A stretch of DNA of 16,032 bases from contig SKNG01000447.1 of NCBI GenBank assembly GCA_007120685.1, positions 1 through 16,032 on the forward strand, in the 5' to 3' direction. This stretch comes from Paracoccaceae bacterium. Its GTDB lineage: Bacteria > Pseudomonadota > Alphaproteobacteria > Rhodobacterales > Rhodobacteraceae. This document shows, in pieces, positions 6,442 to 13,081 of this stretch. Both the position numbers and the translations under genes were made by a program. Every line of letters begins with the position of its first letter. Within the stretch, counting starts at the first letter, position 1. The notes beneath the pieces are model-generated. The model did not search any database and had not been told where the DNA came from. It was given only the letters and a program-made list of their open reading frames with translations.

Positions 6442-7521
6442 ATGAACACGGCAACCAGGCTTCTTGGCACCGCCGCCGCGGCGGGCATGCTGGCGCTGTC
6501 GGCGGCCGATCCGGCCGCCGCGCAGGAACGCATCCGCTGGCAGGTGCCGCAGGGCGTATCAAGCACGCTGCATGTGGTCGGCGAGACCTTGCCCTTCGTG
6601 GCCGACATGCTGCGCGAGATGTCGGGCGGCAATATCGACCTGCGGGTGGCCGAGCCGGGCACGGTGATCCCGGCGCTGGGCATGTTCGACGCGGTATCGG
6701 ACGGCACCGTCGAGGCCGGCCATACCTGGATGGGCTGGGAACGCGGCGCGGTGCCCGCTGCGGCGCTGGCCAGCCGCCCCTTCGGTCTGGAGGGCGCCGA
6801 ATTCCTGGCCTGGATGTATTTTCATGGCGGGCAGGAACTGTTCGAGGAGCTTTTCCACCCGTTTGACGTGCATCCGATCATGTGCGGCACCATGCCGCCC
6901 GAGACCGCCGGCTGGTTCCGCCATGAGGTGCCCACGGTCGAGGACTTGCGCGGCATCCGCATGCGCTCGGCCGGGATCGGCGGCGAGGTGAAGGCCGAAT
7001 TCGGCATGTCGGTCACGCTGATCCCCGCCGGCGAGATCTTCATGTCGCTGGAAACCGGCGTGATCGACGCCACCGAGTTCACCATCCCCTCGGTCGACGA
7101 GCAGTTGGGCTTCTGGCAGGTCGCCCCCTATGCCTATCTGCCCGGCTGGCATCAGCCCGCCACGCATATGTGGCTCTATGTAAACCTCGATACCTGGAAC
7201 GGGCTGGAGCCCGGCACGCGGGCGATGTTCAACGCCGCCTGCATGGCCGCGACCAGCTGGTCTCTGGGCCGGGCCGAATCGTTGCAGGGAGAGGTGCTGC
7301 AGCGGCTGGAAGAGCGCGGCGTGACCCTGCGCACCTTTACCGATGAGCAGCTGGCCGCCTTCCACGAGGCGAACCAGCGGGTCCTGGCCCGTCTGCGCGC
7401 CGAGGACGAGATGTTCGACCGCATCCTGTCCTCGCAGGAGGATTTCGAGCGTCTGACCCGTCCCTGGCGCGAGCTGGGCTACCTGCCGCGTGACTGGATG
7501 ACACGTGTGGGCGTCGAATAA
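6442..7521 (+). CDS. TRAP transporter substrate-binding protein, first paralog
   Basis: The 359-residue exported protein has a signal peptide (about residues 1-28, cleavage likely at AAA|QE), so it is a periplasmic receptor of a DctP-type TRAP system. The mature part carries RIRWQVPQG, GGNIDLRVAEPGTVIPAL, ETAGWFRHEVPTVEDLRGIRMRSAG (the Arg is the position where family members bind the substrate carboxylate), GVIDATEFTIPSVDEQLGF and YLPGWHQPAT. From memory, the GWFR...LRGxRxRxxG and ATExxxPxxDExLGF patterns resemble the alpha-keto-acid receptor TakP of Rhodobacter, so an organic acid is the likely ligand. The ATG at 6442 follows GGGAGGAGGC at ideal spacing. The next gene is a close paralog, roughly 60 percent identical by eye. 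Confidence 0.9.
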   Translation: MNTATRLLGTAAAAGMLALSAADPAAAQERIRWQVPQGVSSTLHVVGETLPFVADMLREMSGGNIDLRVAEPGTVIPALGMFDAVSDGTVEAGHTWMGWERGAVPAAALASRPFGLEGAEFLAWMYFHGGQELFEELFHPFDVHPIMCGTMPPETAGWFRHEVPTVEDLRGIRMRSAGIGGEVKAEFGMSVTLIPAGEIFMSLETGVIDATEFTIPSVDEQLGFWQVAPYAYLPGWHQPATHMWLYVNLDTWNGLEPGTRAMFNAACMAATSWSLGRAESLQGEVLQRLEERGVTLRTFTDEQLAAFHEANQRVLARLRAEDEMFDRILSSQEDFERLTRPWRELGYLPRDWMTRVGVE

Positions 7522-7822
7522 GGGGCTCGGCGCGTCATGACAGGACCGTTGCCCGCCTCTGGTATCGGGGCAACGGTCATCGGGGCAACAGTCTGCGCCA
7601 GCCTTCCGCGCCACCGCTGAAGCGCCGCCTTGCCTTACCCATGCAGGGCGCGGCAGTGGCGCGGGGCCACCGCAACCGATGCCCGTCACAGCCAGAACAG
7701 GCCGGACTGCGCTGCAGGGCGGCTCTTTTCTGGCACAGGCTCCGGCTTGATGGTTGCGCGATGAGGCGGAGTTGGTAAGTTCTGTGCACCACAACAACAG
7801 ACCCAAGGGAGGGATTCGTCCA
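7522..7822 (+). other. Intergenic region between the two TRAP receptor genes
   Basis: This 301-base gap has no convincing gene. It holds the strong hairpin at 7544-7578, a 15-base imperfect direct repeat (ATCGGGGCAACGGTC then ATCGGGGCAACAGTC, starting 7564), and near its right end CTTGATGGTTGCGCG (7746-7760), which resembles CTTGATCGGTTGCACG upstream of the first receptor gene. The second receptor may therefore have its own promoter here, but I cannot point to clear boxes. Confidence 0.55.
7544..7578 (+). terminator. Strong hairpin after the first TRAP receptor gene
   Basis: GACCGTTGCCC (7544-7554) pairs perfectly over 11 bases with GGGCAACGGTC (7568-7578) around a 13-base loop, 22 bases after the stop codon. 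There is no T-run, so it may be a partial terminator or a 3'-end stabiliser that keeps receptor mRNA abundant relative to downstream genes. Confidence 0.55.
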
Positions 7823-8908
7823 ATGAAACAGGCAACCAGATTGATGGGCACAGCAGCCGCCGTCGGCGTGCTGGCGCTGACTGCTGCCCCCAACGCGGCC
7901 GAGGCGCAGGAGCGCGTGCGCTGGCAGGTGCCGATGGCCTTTGCCTCGACCCTGACGGCGCTGGGCGACACCATGCCCTGGGTCGCTGATCAGTTGCGCG
8001 CGGCCTCGGGCGGCAATATCGACCTGCGTGTGGCCGAACCCGGCACCGTGATCCCGGCGCTGTCGATCTTCGAGAACGTGTCCGAGGGCAATGTCGATGC
8101 CGGGTTTTCCTGGATGGGCTATGAATGGGGCACGCTGCCGGCCTCGGCCTTGTTCGGCGCCACGCCCTTCGGGCTGGAATCGATGGAATTCGTCGCCTGG
8201 ATGACCCATCACGGTGGCCAGGAACTGCTTGAGGAACTGTTCCACCCGCAGAACGTGCACCCGATCCTCTGCGGCACGATCAGCCCCGAAACCGCCGGCT
8301 GGTTCCGCGAAGAGATGGCGACGGTGGACGACCTGCGCGGGCTGCGCTTCCGTGCGGCCGGTGTGGGCGGCGAGATCTTCCAGGAATTCGGCATGTCGGT
8401 GACGATGTTGCCGGGGGGCGAGCTGTATCAGGCGCTGGAGACCGGCACGCTGGATGCCACCGAATTCTCGCTGCCCACGGTGGACGAGCAACTCGGCTTC
8501 TACCAGGTCGCGTCTTATCTGTATCTGCCCGGCTGGCACCAGCCGGCGACCAACCAGTTCCTCTATGTCAACCTTGATGTCTGGAACGGGCTGAGCGAGC
8601 AGACCCAGGCGATGCTGAACATGGCCTGCATGGCCGGCGTGTCCTATTCCATCGCCCGCGCCGAGGCGCTGCAGGGTGCGGTCATTACCCGCTTCGAAGA
8701 GCGCGGCACCAATGTGCGCACCTACAGCGATGATCAGCTGGCCGCCTTCTGGGAGGCCACGCAGACGGTGATGGCGCGCTGGTCCGAGCAGGACGAGATG
8801 TTCGGCCGCGTCTACCAGTCGCAACTCGACTTCCAGCAGGAACTGCGCCCCTGGCGCGAGATGGGATACCTGCCGCGCGACTGGCAGACCCGGATCGAAG
8901 GCGAGTGA
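7823..8908 (+). CDS. TRAP transporter substrate-binding protein, second paralog
   Basis: The 361-residue periplasmic receptor has a signal peptide (residues 1-28, cleavage likely at AEA|QE) and the same layout as the preceding gene. Shared landmarks are GGNIDLRVAEPGTVIPAL, ETAGWFREEMATVDDLRGLRFRAAG with the carboxylate-binding Arg, GTLDATEFSLPTVDEQLGF and YLPGWHQPAT. Differences concentrate near the N-terminal pocket (QVPMAFASTL versus QVPQGVSSTL) and after the WMG motif (SWMGYEWG versus TWMGWERG), so the two may bind different ligands or bind with different strength. The ATG at 7823 follows GGGAGGG. Proximity to the DctQ and DctM genes makes this the likelier dedicated receptor of the pair. 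Substrate unknown, probably a carboxylate. Confidence 0.9.
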   Translation: MKQATRLMGTAAAVGVLALTAAPNAAEAQERVRWQVPMAFASTLTALGDTMPWVADQLRAASGGNIDLRVAEPGTVIPALSIFENVSEGNVDAGFSWMGYEWGTLPASALFGATPFGLESMEFVAWMTHHGGQELLEELFHPQNVHPILCGTISPETAGWFREEMATVDDLRGLRFRAAGVGGEIFQEFGMSVTMLPGGELYQALETGTLDATEFSLPTVDEQLGFYQVASYLYLPGWHQPATNQFLYVNLDVWNGLSEQTQAMLNMACMAGVSYSIARAEALQGAVITRFEERGTNVRTYSDDQLAAFWEATQTVMARWSEQDEMFGRVYQSQLDFQQELRPWREMGYLPRDWQTRIEGE

Positions 8909-8933
8909 TCCGCGCCTGACCGCAATGACAAGG

Positions 8934-8958
8934 GGCCGCGCCGACCACCGGCGCGGCC
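8934..8958 (+). terminator. Hairpin between the receptor and membrane-subunit genes
   Basis: GGCCGCGCCG (8934-8943) pairs perfectly over ten bases with CGGCGCGGCC (8949-8958) around a five-base loop, 25 bases after the receptor stop. It has no T-run. Such stems between receptor and permease genes commonly keep receptor mRNA in excess over permease mRNA. Confidence 0.6.
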
Positions 8959-9075
8959 TGTCCACAGCTTGACATTCGTTTGCCGAACGCATCACCCTGC
9001 CGGCCTGGCCGGCGGCATGGTTCGTGCACAGGTCGGACGCGATTACACGTCCCCTTGCGGAGGAGGCAGGGCAGG

Positions 9076-9690
9076 ATGGCCAATCAAGACCCTAAGATCG
9101 ACCTGGAAAAGGTGGCGGTCGACCTGGAAAAGGTCGAAGACGCCAGCGCCCGCAGCCATGCGCTGGATTTCCCGCGCACCTTCCTGTCCGATCTGATCGA
9201 GCGGTTCCTCGGCTTTTTCTCTGGCGTCATCAACTGGTTATGGATCATTCTTGTGCTCATCATCGTGGTCAACGTGGTGATGCGCTACGCGCTTGGCGTC
9301 AACTACGTCTGGGTGGAAGAGGTGCAGTGGCACATCTATGCCGTGGGCTTCATGCTGGGTATCGGCTACGCCATCGTCCATGACAGCCATGTGCGCGTCG
9401 ATGTGCTGGCCTCGACCTTCCGCCAGCGCACCCGCGCCTGGATCGAGTTGTTCTGCATCGTCTTCATCCTGTTCCCGCTGGTCTGGATCATCGTCAGCTA
9501 CGCGATTCCCTTCGTCGAAGCCTCCTGGCGGCGCGGCGAGCGGTCCTCGGCCCCGGGCGGGCTGGGCAATCGCTGGGCGATCAAGGCGGTGATCGTCGTG
9601 GCCTTCGTCTATATCGGTCTGGCGGCGCTGGCGCGGCTGATACGGGTGACGGCCTTCCTGTTCAACTTCCCCCGCCCGCGCGCAAGCTAA
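9076..9690 (+). CDS. TRAP transporter small membrane subunit (DctQ type)
   Basis: The 204-residue inner-membrane protein has four hydrophobic segments (about residues 44-68, 86-108, 124-148 and 170-196), as expected for DctQ. The conserved VVMRYALGVNYVWVEEVQ stretch between the first two and HDSHVRVDVL after the second are diagnostic. DctQ pairs with DctM in the Na+-driven transport complex. The ATG at 9076 follows GGAGGAGGCAGGGCAGG; an in-frame ATG at 8980 would add a basic, non-conserved extension. The cytoplasmic N-terminus has a repeated DLEKV caused by a 21-base tandem duplication (9098-9134). The large subunit follows 59 bases later. Confidence 0.9.
   Translation: MANQDPKIDLEKVAVDLEKVEDASARSHALDFPRTFLSDLIERFLGFFSGVINWLWIILVLIIVVNVVMRYALGVNYVWVEEVQWHIYAVGFMLGIGYAIVHDSHVRVDVLASTFRQRTRAWIELFCIVFILFPLVWIIVSYAIPFVEASWRRGERSSAPGGLGNRWAIKAVIVVAFVYIGLAALARLIRVTAFLFNFPRPRAS
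9098..9134 (+). repeat. 21-base-period tandem duplication in the DctQ N-terminus
   Basis: TCGACCTGGAAAAGGT occurs at 9098-9113 and again at 9119-9134, exactly 21 bases apart. The repeat is in frame and encodes DLEKV twice in the charged cytoplasmic N-terminus, so it lengthens a polar helix by two turns without touching the membrane part. Confidence 0.8.
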
Positions 9691-9749
9691 CGCGCCGCAA
9701 CCGTCAGGAACGGCGCCGCCGGGACCCTTCCAGCCAGACAGGGACACAG

Positions 9750-11105
9750 ATGGAAACCAATGAAATCCTTGTGGTGGCGATGCTGGTGTCGTTCATCGCG
9801 CTGATCTTTACCGGCATTCCGGTGGCCTGGGCACTGGCGGGCATCTCCATCGCCTTCAGCTTCATCGCCATCTTCGGATTCGAGTGGTTCAACTGGGACA
9901 CCTATTTCCTGACCGACTTCCGGATCTTCGGCATCTTCGTCCAGCGCATCTGGGGGCAGATGTCGAACTGGATCCTGGTGGCGCTGCCGATGTTCATCTT
10001 CATGGGGCTGATGCTGGAACGCTCTGGCGTGACCGAAAAGCTGATGAAGAACTTCATCGTGCTGTTCGGCCGGTTCCGCGGCGGGCTGGCGCTGGGGGTG
10101 GTGCTGATCGGCATCCTGCTGGCGGCCTCTACCGGGATCGTCGGCGCCTCGGTGGTGCTGCTGGCGCTCTTGTCGCTGCCGATCATGCTGCAGCAGGGGT
10201 ATAACAAGGGCTTCGCCTCGGGCGTCGTGGCCTCGGCCGGCACGCTGGGCATCCTGATCCCGCCCTCGATCATGCTGATCATCATGGCCGACCAGATGTC
10301 GGTCTCGGTCGGCAACCTGTTCATGGGCGCGCTGTTCCCGGGGCTGATGCTAGGCTTCTTCTACATCACCTTCATCGTCATCGCGGCGCTGCTCTTCAGC
10401 AAGCTCGCCCCGGCCCCGAAGGACCTGCCGCCGGTCACCGCGCGGCTGATCTTCGACACGCTCTTGGCCGTGGTGCCGCCGCTTCTGTTGATCTTCGCCG
10501 TGCTGGGGTCGATCTTCTTTGGCTTTGCCACCCCGACCGAGGCCTCGGGCGTGGGTGCTTTCGGCGCGACGCTCCTGGCGCTGGCCAACGGGCGGCTGAC
10601 CTGGGACGTGCTGAAGGAAGTCGGCATGAAGACCACGCTGACCACCGCCTTCATCTTCGGTATCTTCCTGGGCGCCACGATGTTCGCCGTGGTGATGCGG
10701 CAACTGGGCGGCGACGATTTCATCACCCAGTCGCTGCGCTCGCTGCCCTTTGGCCCCTCCGGCGTGGTGCTGACCATCCTGTTCATCGCCTTCCTGGCCG
10801 GGTTCTTCCTGGACTGGCTGGAGATTTCGCTGATCATGCTGCCGCTGGTGGCGCCGGTGGTGGTGCTCCTGGGCTTCGACCAGATCTGGTTCATCGTGCT
10901 CTTCGCCGTCACGTTGCAGACCTCGTTCCTGACACCGCCCGTGGGCTTTTCGCTTTTCTACCTGAAGGGGGTGGCCCCGCGCGAGGTGTCGATCGTGGAC
11001 ATCTACAAGGGCGTGCTGCCCTTCGTGGCATTGCAGATCCTGGCGGTGCTGATCGTCTTCAGCTTTCCGCAACTGGTGCTCTGGCTGCCCGGGCGCATGC
11101 TTTAG
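9750..11105 (+). CDS. TRAP transporter large membrane subunit (DctM type)
   Basis: The 451-residue polytopic protein is the DctM channel of the TRAP complex, with about a dozen membrane segments. Diagnostic stretches are FTGIPVAWALAG near the start, LPMFIFMGLMLERSG, GLALGVVLIGILLAASTGIVGASVV, ASAGTLGILIPPSIMLIIMADQ and the C-terminal half FGFATPTEASGVGA and LTPPVGFSLFYLKGVAP. It is slightly longer than the common 425-430 residues because of an extra polar insert around residues 48-66. The ATG at 9750 follows CAGGGACA. It moves the substrate delivered by the receptors using a sodium gradient; the substrate cannot be read from the permease. A strong hairpin at 11117-11147 ends the unit. Confidence 0.93.
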   Translation: METNEILVVAMLVSFIALIFTGIPVAWALAGISIAFSFIAIFGFEWFNWDTYFLTDFRIFGIFVQRIWGQMSNWILVALPMFIFMGLMLERSGVTEKLMKNFIVLFGRFRGGLALGVVLIGILLAASTGIVGASVVLLALLSLPIMLQQGYNKGFASGVVASAGTLGILIPPSIMLIIMADQMSVSVGNLFMGALFPGLMLGFFYITFIVIAALLFSKLAPAPKDLPPVTARLIFDTLLAVVPPLLLIFAVLGSIFFGFATPTEASGVGAFGATLLALANGRLTWDVLKEVGMKTTLTTAFIFGIFLGATMFAVVMRQLGGDDFITQSLRSLPFGPSGVVLTILFIAFLAGFFLDWLEISLIMLPLVAPVVVLLGFDQIWFIVLFAVTLQTSFLTPPVGFSLFYLKGVAPREVSIVDIYKGVLPFVALQILAVLIVFSFPQLVLWLPGRML

Positions 11106-11116
11106 CGGGCCGGCCA

Positions 11117-11147
11117 CAGGGCGCGCGCTTGATGGGCGCGCGCCCTG
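11117..11147 (+). terminator. Terminator-like hairpin after the TRAP operon
   Basis: CAGGGCGCGCGC (11117-11128) pairs perfectly over 12 bases with GCGCGCGCCCTG (11136-11147) around a 7-base loop, 12 bases after the DctM stop. The following bases are pyrimidine-rich (CCCTACTCTTCCC) rather than a pure T-run. It separates the TRAP genes from the glutathione-peroxidase-like gene. Confidence 0.65.
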
Positions 11148-11190
11148 CCCTACTCTTCCCGCGTCCGCCCTAACCAACCGGGAACGCCCC

Positions 11191-11715
11191 ATGCGCCGCC
11201 TCGCCCTTTTCCCTCTCCTCGCCGCCGCCCTGCTGCTGGCGGCGCTACCCGCCCGCGCCTTCACCTTCACCGCCATTCATGGCGAACCGCTGCCGCTGGA
11301 CGCCTGGCGCGGCCAGCCGGTGCTGGTGGTCAACACCGCCTCGCTTTGCGGCTTCACCCGGCAATACAATGACATGCAGGCCCTGCATGACCGTTTCGCC
11401 GAACGCGGGCTGGTAGTGCTGGCGGTGCCGTCCGACGATTTCCGGCAGGAGCTGTCCTCGAACCAGGAGGTCGAGGATTTCTGCCGCATCCAGCTTTCGC
11501 TCGACATTCCGATCACCGAAATCACCCCGGTCACCGGCCCCCGGGCGCATCCCTTCTACCGCTGGCTGGCGCGCGAACACGGCCATACCCCCCGCTGGAA
11601 TTTCAACAAGGCGCTGATCGGCCCGGATGGCGCGTTGCTGGGCTTCTGGGGCTCGCGCATCCGCCCGACAGACCGGCGCATCACCCGGCTGATCGAAGAC
11701 GCGCTGCCCGGCTGA
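11191..11715 (+). CDS. Exported glutathione-peroxidase-family thiol peroxidase
   Basis: The 174-residue protein begins with a signal peptide (about 1-23, ARA|F), so it acts in the periplasm. The fold is glutathione peroxidase/thioredoxin-like: the peroxidatic Cys53 lies in VVNTASLCGFTRQY and the conserved Trp136 in RWNFNK. The usual FPCNQF motif, which supplies the catalytic Gln and often the resolving Cys, reads VPSDDFRQE here, so both are replaced; Cys98 in EDFCRI could resolve instead. It probably reduces hydrogen or lipid peroxides using an unknown thiol partner. The deacetylase gene starts four bases after its stop, so the two form an operon, though no functional link is obvious. Confidence 0.85.
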   Translation: MRRLALFPLLAAALLLAALPARAFTFTAIHGEPLPLDAWRGQPVLVVNTASLCGFTRQYNDMQALHDRFAERGLVVLAVPSDDFRQELSSNQEVEDFCRIQLSLDIPITEITPVTGPRAHPFYRWLAREHGHTPRWNFNKALIGPDGALLGFWGSRIRPTDRRITRLIEDALPG

Positions 11716-11719
11716 GGCG

Positions 11720-12907
11720 GTGACGCCCCCCCTCTTCATCGGCTCGGAGATCTATCGCGGCTCCACCTATGGCGCCCGCCACCCGCTGGCCATCCCGCGC
11801 GTTTCAACCGTCATGGACCTGGCCCGCGCGCTGGGCTGGCTGCCGGCGGCGCAATACCGCCCCAGCCCGCGCGCCAAACCCGCCGCGCTGACCGCCTGGC
11901 ACACACCGGCCTATATTGCCGCCCTGCAACGGGCCGAAGCGGCTGGCCATGTGGACCCGGCCACGCGCGACCGTCACGGGCTGGGCACGCTCTCCAACCC
12001 CGTCTATCCGGAAGTCTTCCGCCGCCCCGCCACCGGCGCGGGCGGGGTGATGCTCGCCGCCGATCTGCTGCGCGACGGCGGCGTGGTCCATGTGCCCGGC
12101 GCCGGGACGCACCACGCCCTGCCGGACCGCGCCAACGGCTTTTGCTACATTAATGACCCGGTGCTGGCGCTCCTGCACCTGCGCGCGCTGGGGCTGCAGC
12201 GCATCGCCTATGTCGATATCGACGCCCATCATTGCGACGGGGTGGAACATGGCCTGGCCGGCGCGGGCGATGTGCTGCTGATTTCGGTGCATGAGGAAAA
12301 CCGCTGGCCCTTTACCGGCCGGCTGACCGATGACGGCGGCGGCAATGCCTTCAACCTGCCGGTCCCGCGCGGCTTCAACGATACCGAGATGGCGGCGGTG
12401 CGCGACCGCCTGATCCTGCCGGCGCTGGAGGCCTTCGCCCCGCAGGCTGTGGTGCTGCAATGCGGCGCCGATGCGGTGGCCGAAGACCCGCTGTCGCGCC
12501 TGGCGCTGTCGAACGGCGCGCATGCGGACATGGCGCTGGCCCTGCGCGCCGCCGCGCCGCGGCTGTTGGTGCTAGGCGGGGGTGGCTACAACCCCTGGTC
12601 GGTGGCACGCTGCTGGGTCCGCGTCTGGGGCGCGCTGAACGGCCAGGCGATGCCGGATCGCCTGCCGGAACCGGCCCGCGCCGTGCTGTCGGCCTTGACC
12701 TGGCATCGCCGCGGCATGGGTCCGGTGCCGCGCCCGGGCTGGGTGGAAACGCTCGCCGACCCGCCCCGCCCCGGCCCGCTGCGCGGCACGGTGGCCGAGC
12801 GGATCGACACCCTGCGCCGCCGCCTGCCCAACCTTCCCGGCACCATGGCGGCGCTGCGCGAACGGCCAGACACCAGGCGCGACGCAAGGCGCGTCGACGC
12901 GCCTTGA
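11720..12907 (+). CDS. HDAC/AcuC-family zinc deacetylase
   Basis: The 395-residue protein belongs to the arginase-fold histone-deacetylase superfamily (AcuC, acetylpolyamine amidohydrolase). The active site looks complete: tandem His131-His132 in GAGTHHALPDRANGFCYIND; zinc ligands Asp168 and His170 in YVDIDAHHCDGVE; third zinc ligand Asp251 in CGADAVAEDPLSRL; and catalytic Tyr290 in GGGGYNP. It should hydrolyse acetyl-amide bonds on proteins or small amines; the substrate is unknown. Translation starts at GTG, with GAGGCG overlapping the stop of the peroxidase gene. The last codons (ARRVDAP) and the TGA lie inside the first palindrome of the element at 12885-12929, so the natural C-terminus was probably modified by the repeat. 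Confidence 0.88.
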   Translation: MTPPLFIGSEIYRGSTYGARHPLAIPRVSTVMDLARALGWLPAAQYRPSPRAKPAALTAWHTPAYIAALQRAEAAGHVDPATRDRHGLGTLSNPVYPEVFRRPATGAGGVMLAADLLRDGGVVHVPGAGTHHALPDRANGFCYINDPVLALLHLRALGLQRIAYVDIDAHHCDGVEHGLAGAGDVLLISVHEENRWPFTGRLTDDGGGNAFNLPVPRGFNDTEMAAVRDRLILPALEAFAPQAVVLQCGADAVAEDPLSRLALSNGAHADMALALRAAAPRLLVLGGGGYNPWSVARCWVRVWGALNGQAMPDRLPEPARAVLSALTWHRRGMGPVPRPGWVETLADPPRPGPLRGTVAERIDTLRRRLPNLPGTMAALRERPDTRRDARRVDAP

Positions 12908-12929
12908 ACGGCCTTGCAAGGCCGTTTCC
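12885..12929 (+). repeat. Paired-palindrome element, copy C (likely terminator)
   Basis: Two perfect palindromes abut: a 22-base one at 12885-12906 with core AAGGCGCGTCGACGCGCCTT, and AACGGCCTTGCAAGGCCGTT at 12907-12926, followed by TTTCC. Order, orientation and tail match the other two copies. The element supplies the stop codon of the deacetylase gene (12905-12907) and lies at the end of the peroxidase-deacetylase operon, so it probably terminates it. Confidence 0.72.
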
Positions 12930-13004
12930 CCGGTCCCTGCCCGATCTTTGGGCACCTCGGCGCGTTTCTCACCCTGCAAACTGCCCGCAAGCAAGAGTGG
13001 CTTA

Positions 13005-13022
13005 TTTTACCAGTTGATAAAA
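13005..13022 (+). promoter_or_regulatory. RutR-like pyrimidine operator candidate upstream of preT
   Basis: TTTTACCAGTTGATAAAA is an imperfect 18-base dyad; seven of nine base pairs match, with the mismatches at the centre and at the sixth position from each end. It stands out as the only AT-rich block in the gap before preT, 59 bases before the GTG start. From memory the E. coli RutR consensus is close to TTGACCANNTGGTCAA, and this site matches 11 of its 14 defined positions. RutR responds to uracil/thymine, so position and function agree. The call is by eye. Confidence 0.42.
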
Positions 13023-13081
13023 TTTCTGTCTGTGGCACCCTGTGTCCGCATCGCGCGCAACCCCGGACGGAGGCAGCCACC

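Noticed and set aside
6559..8995. Two long minus-strand frames (about 470 codons each) antisense to the TRAP receptors
   Set aside because: They resemble each other only because the receptors are paralogs; both mirror genes with signal peptides and family motifs, and neither shows a domain.
13011..13022. FNR/Anr box upstream of preT
   Set aside because: There is a TTGAT half-site, but the opposite ATCAA half at the right spacing is missing; the dyad symmetry fits a RutR-like site better.
12914..13081. Longer N-terminus for PreT starting at an ATG within the palindrome
   Set aside because: The extension crosses the palindrome and candidate operator and has no family match; GTG at 13082 has a good GGAGG.
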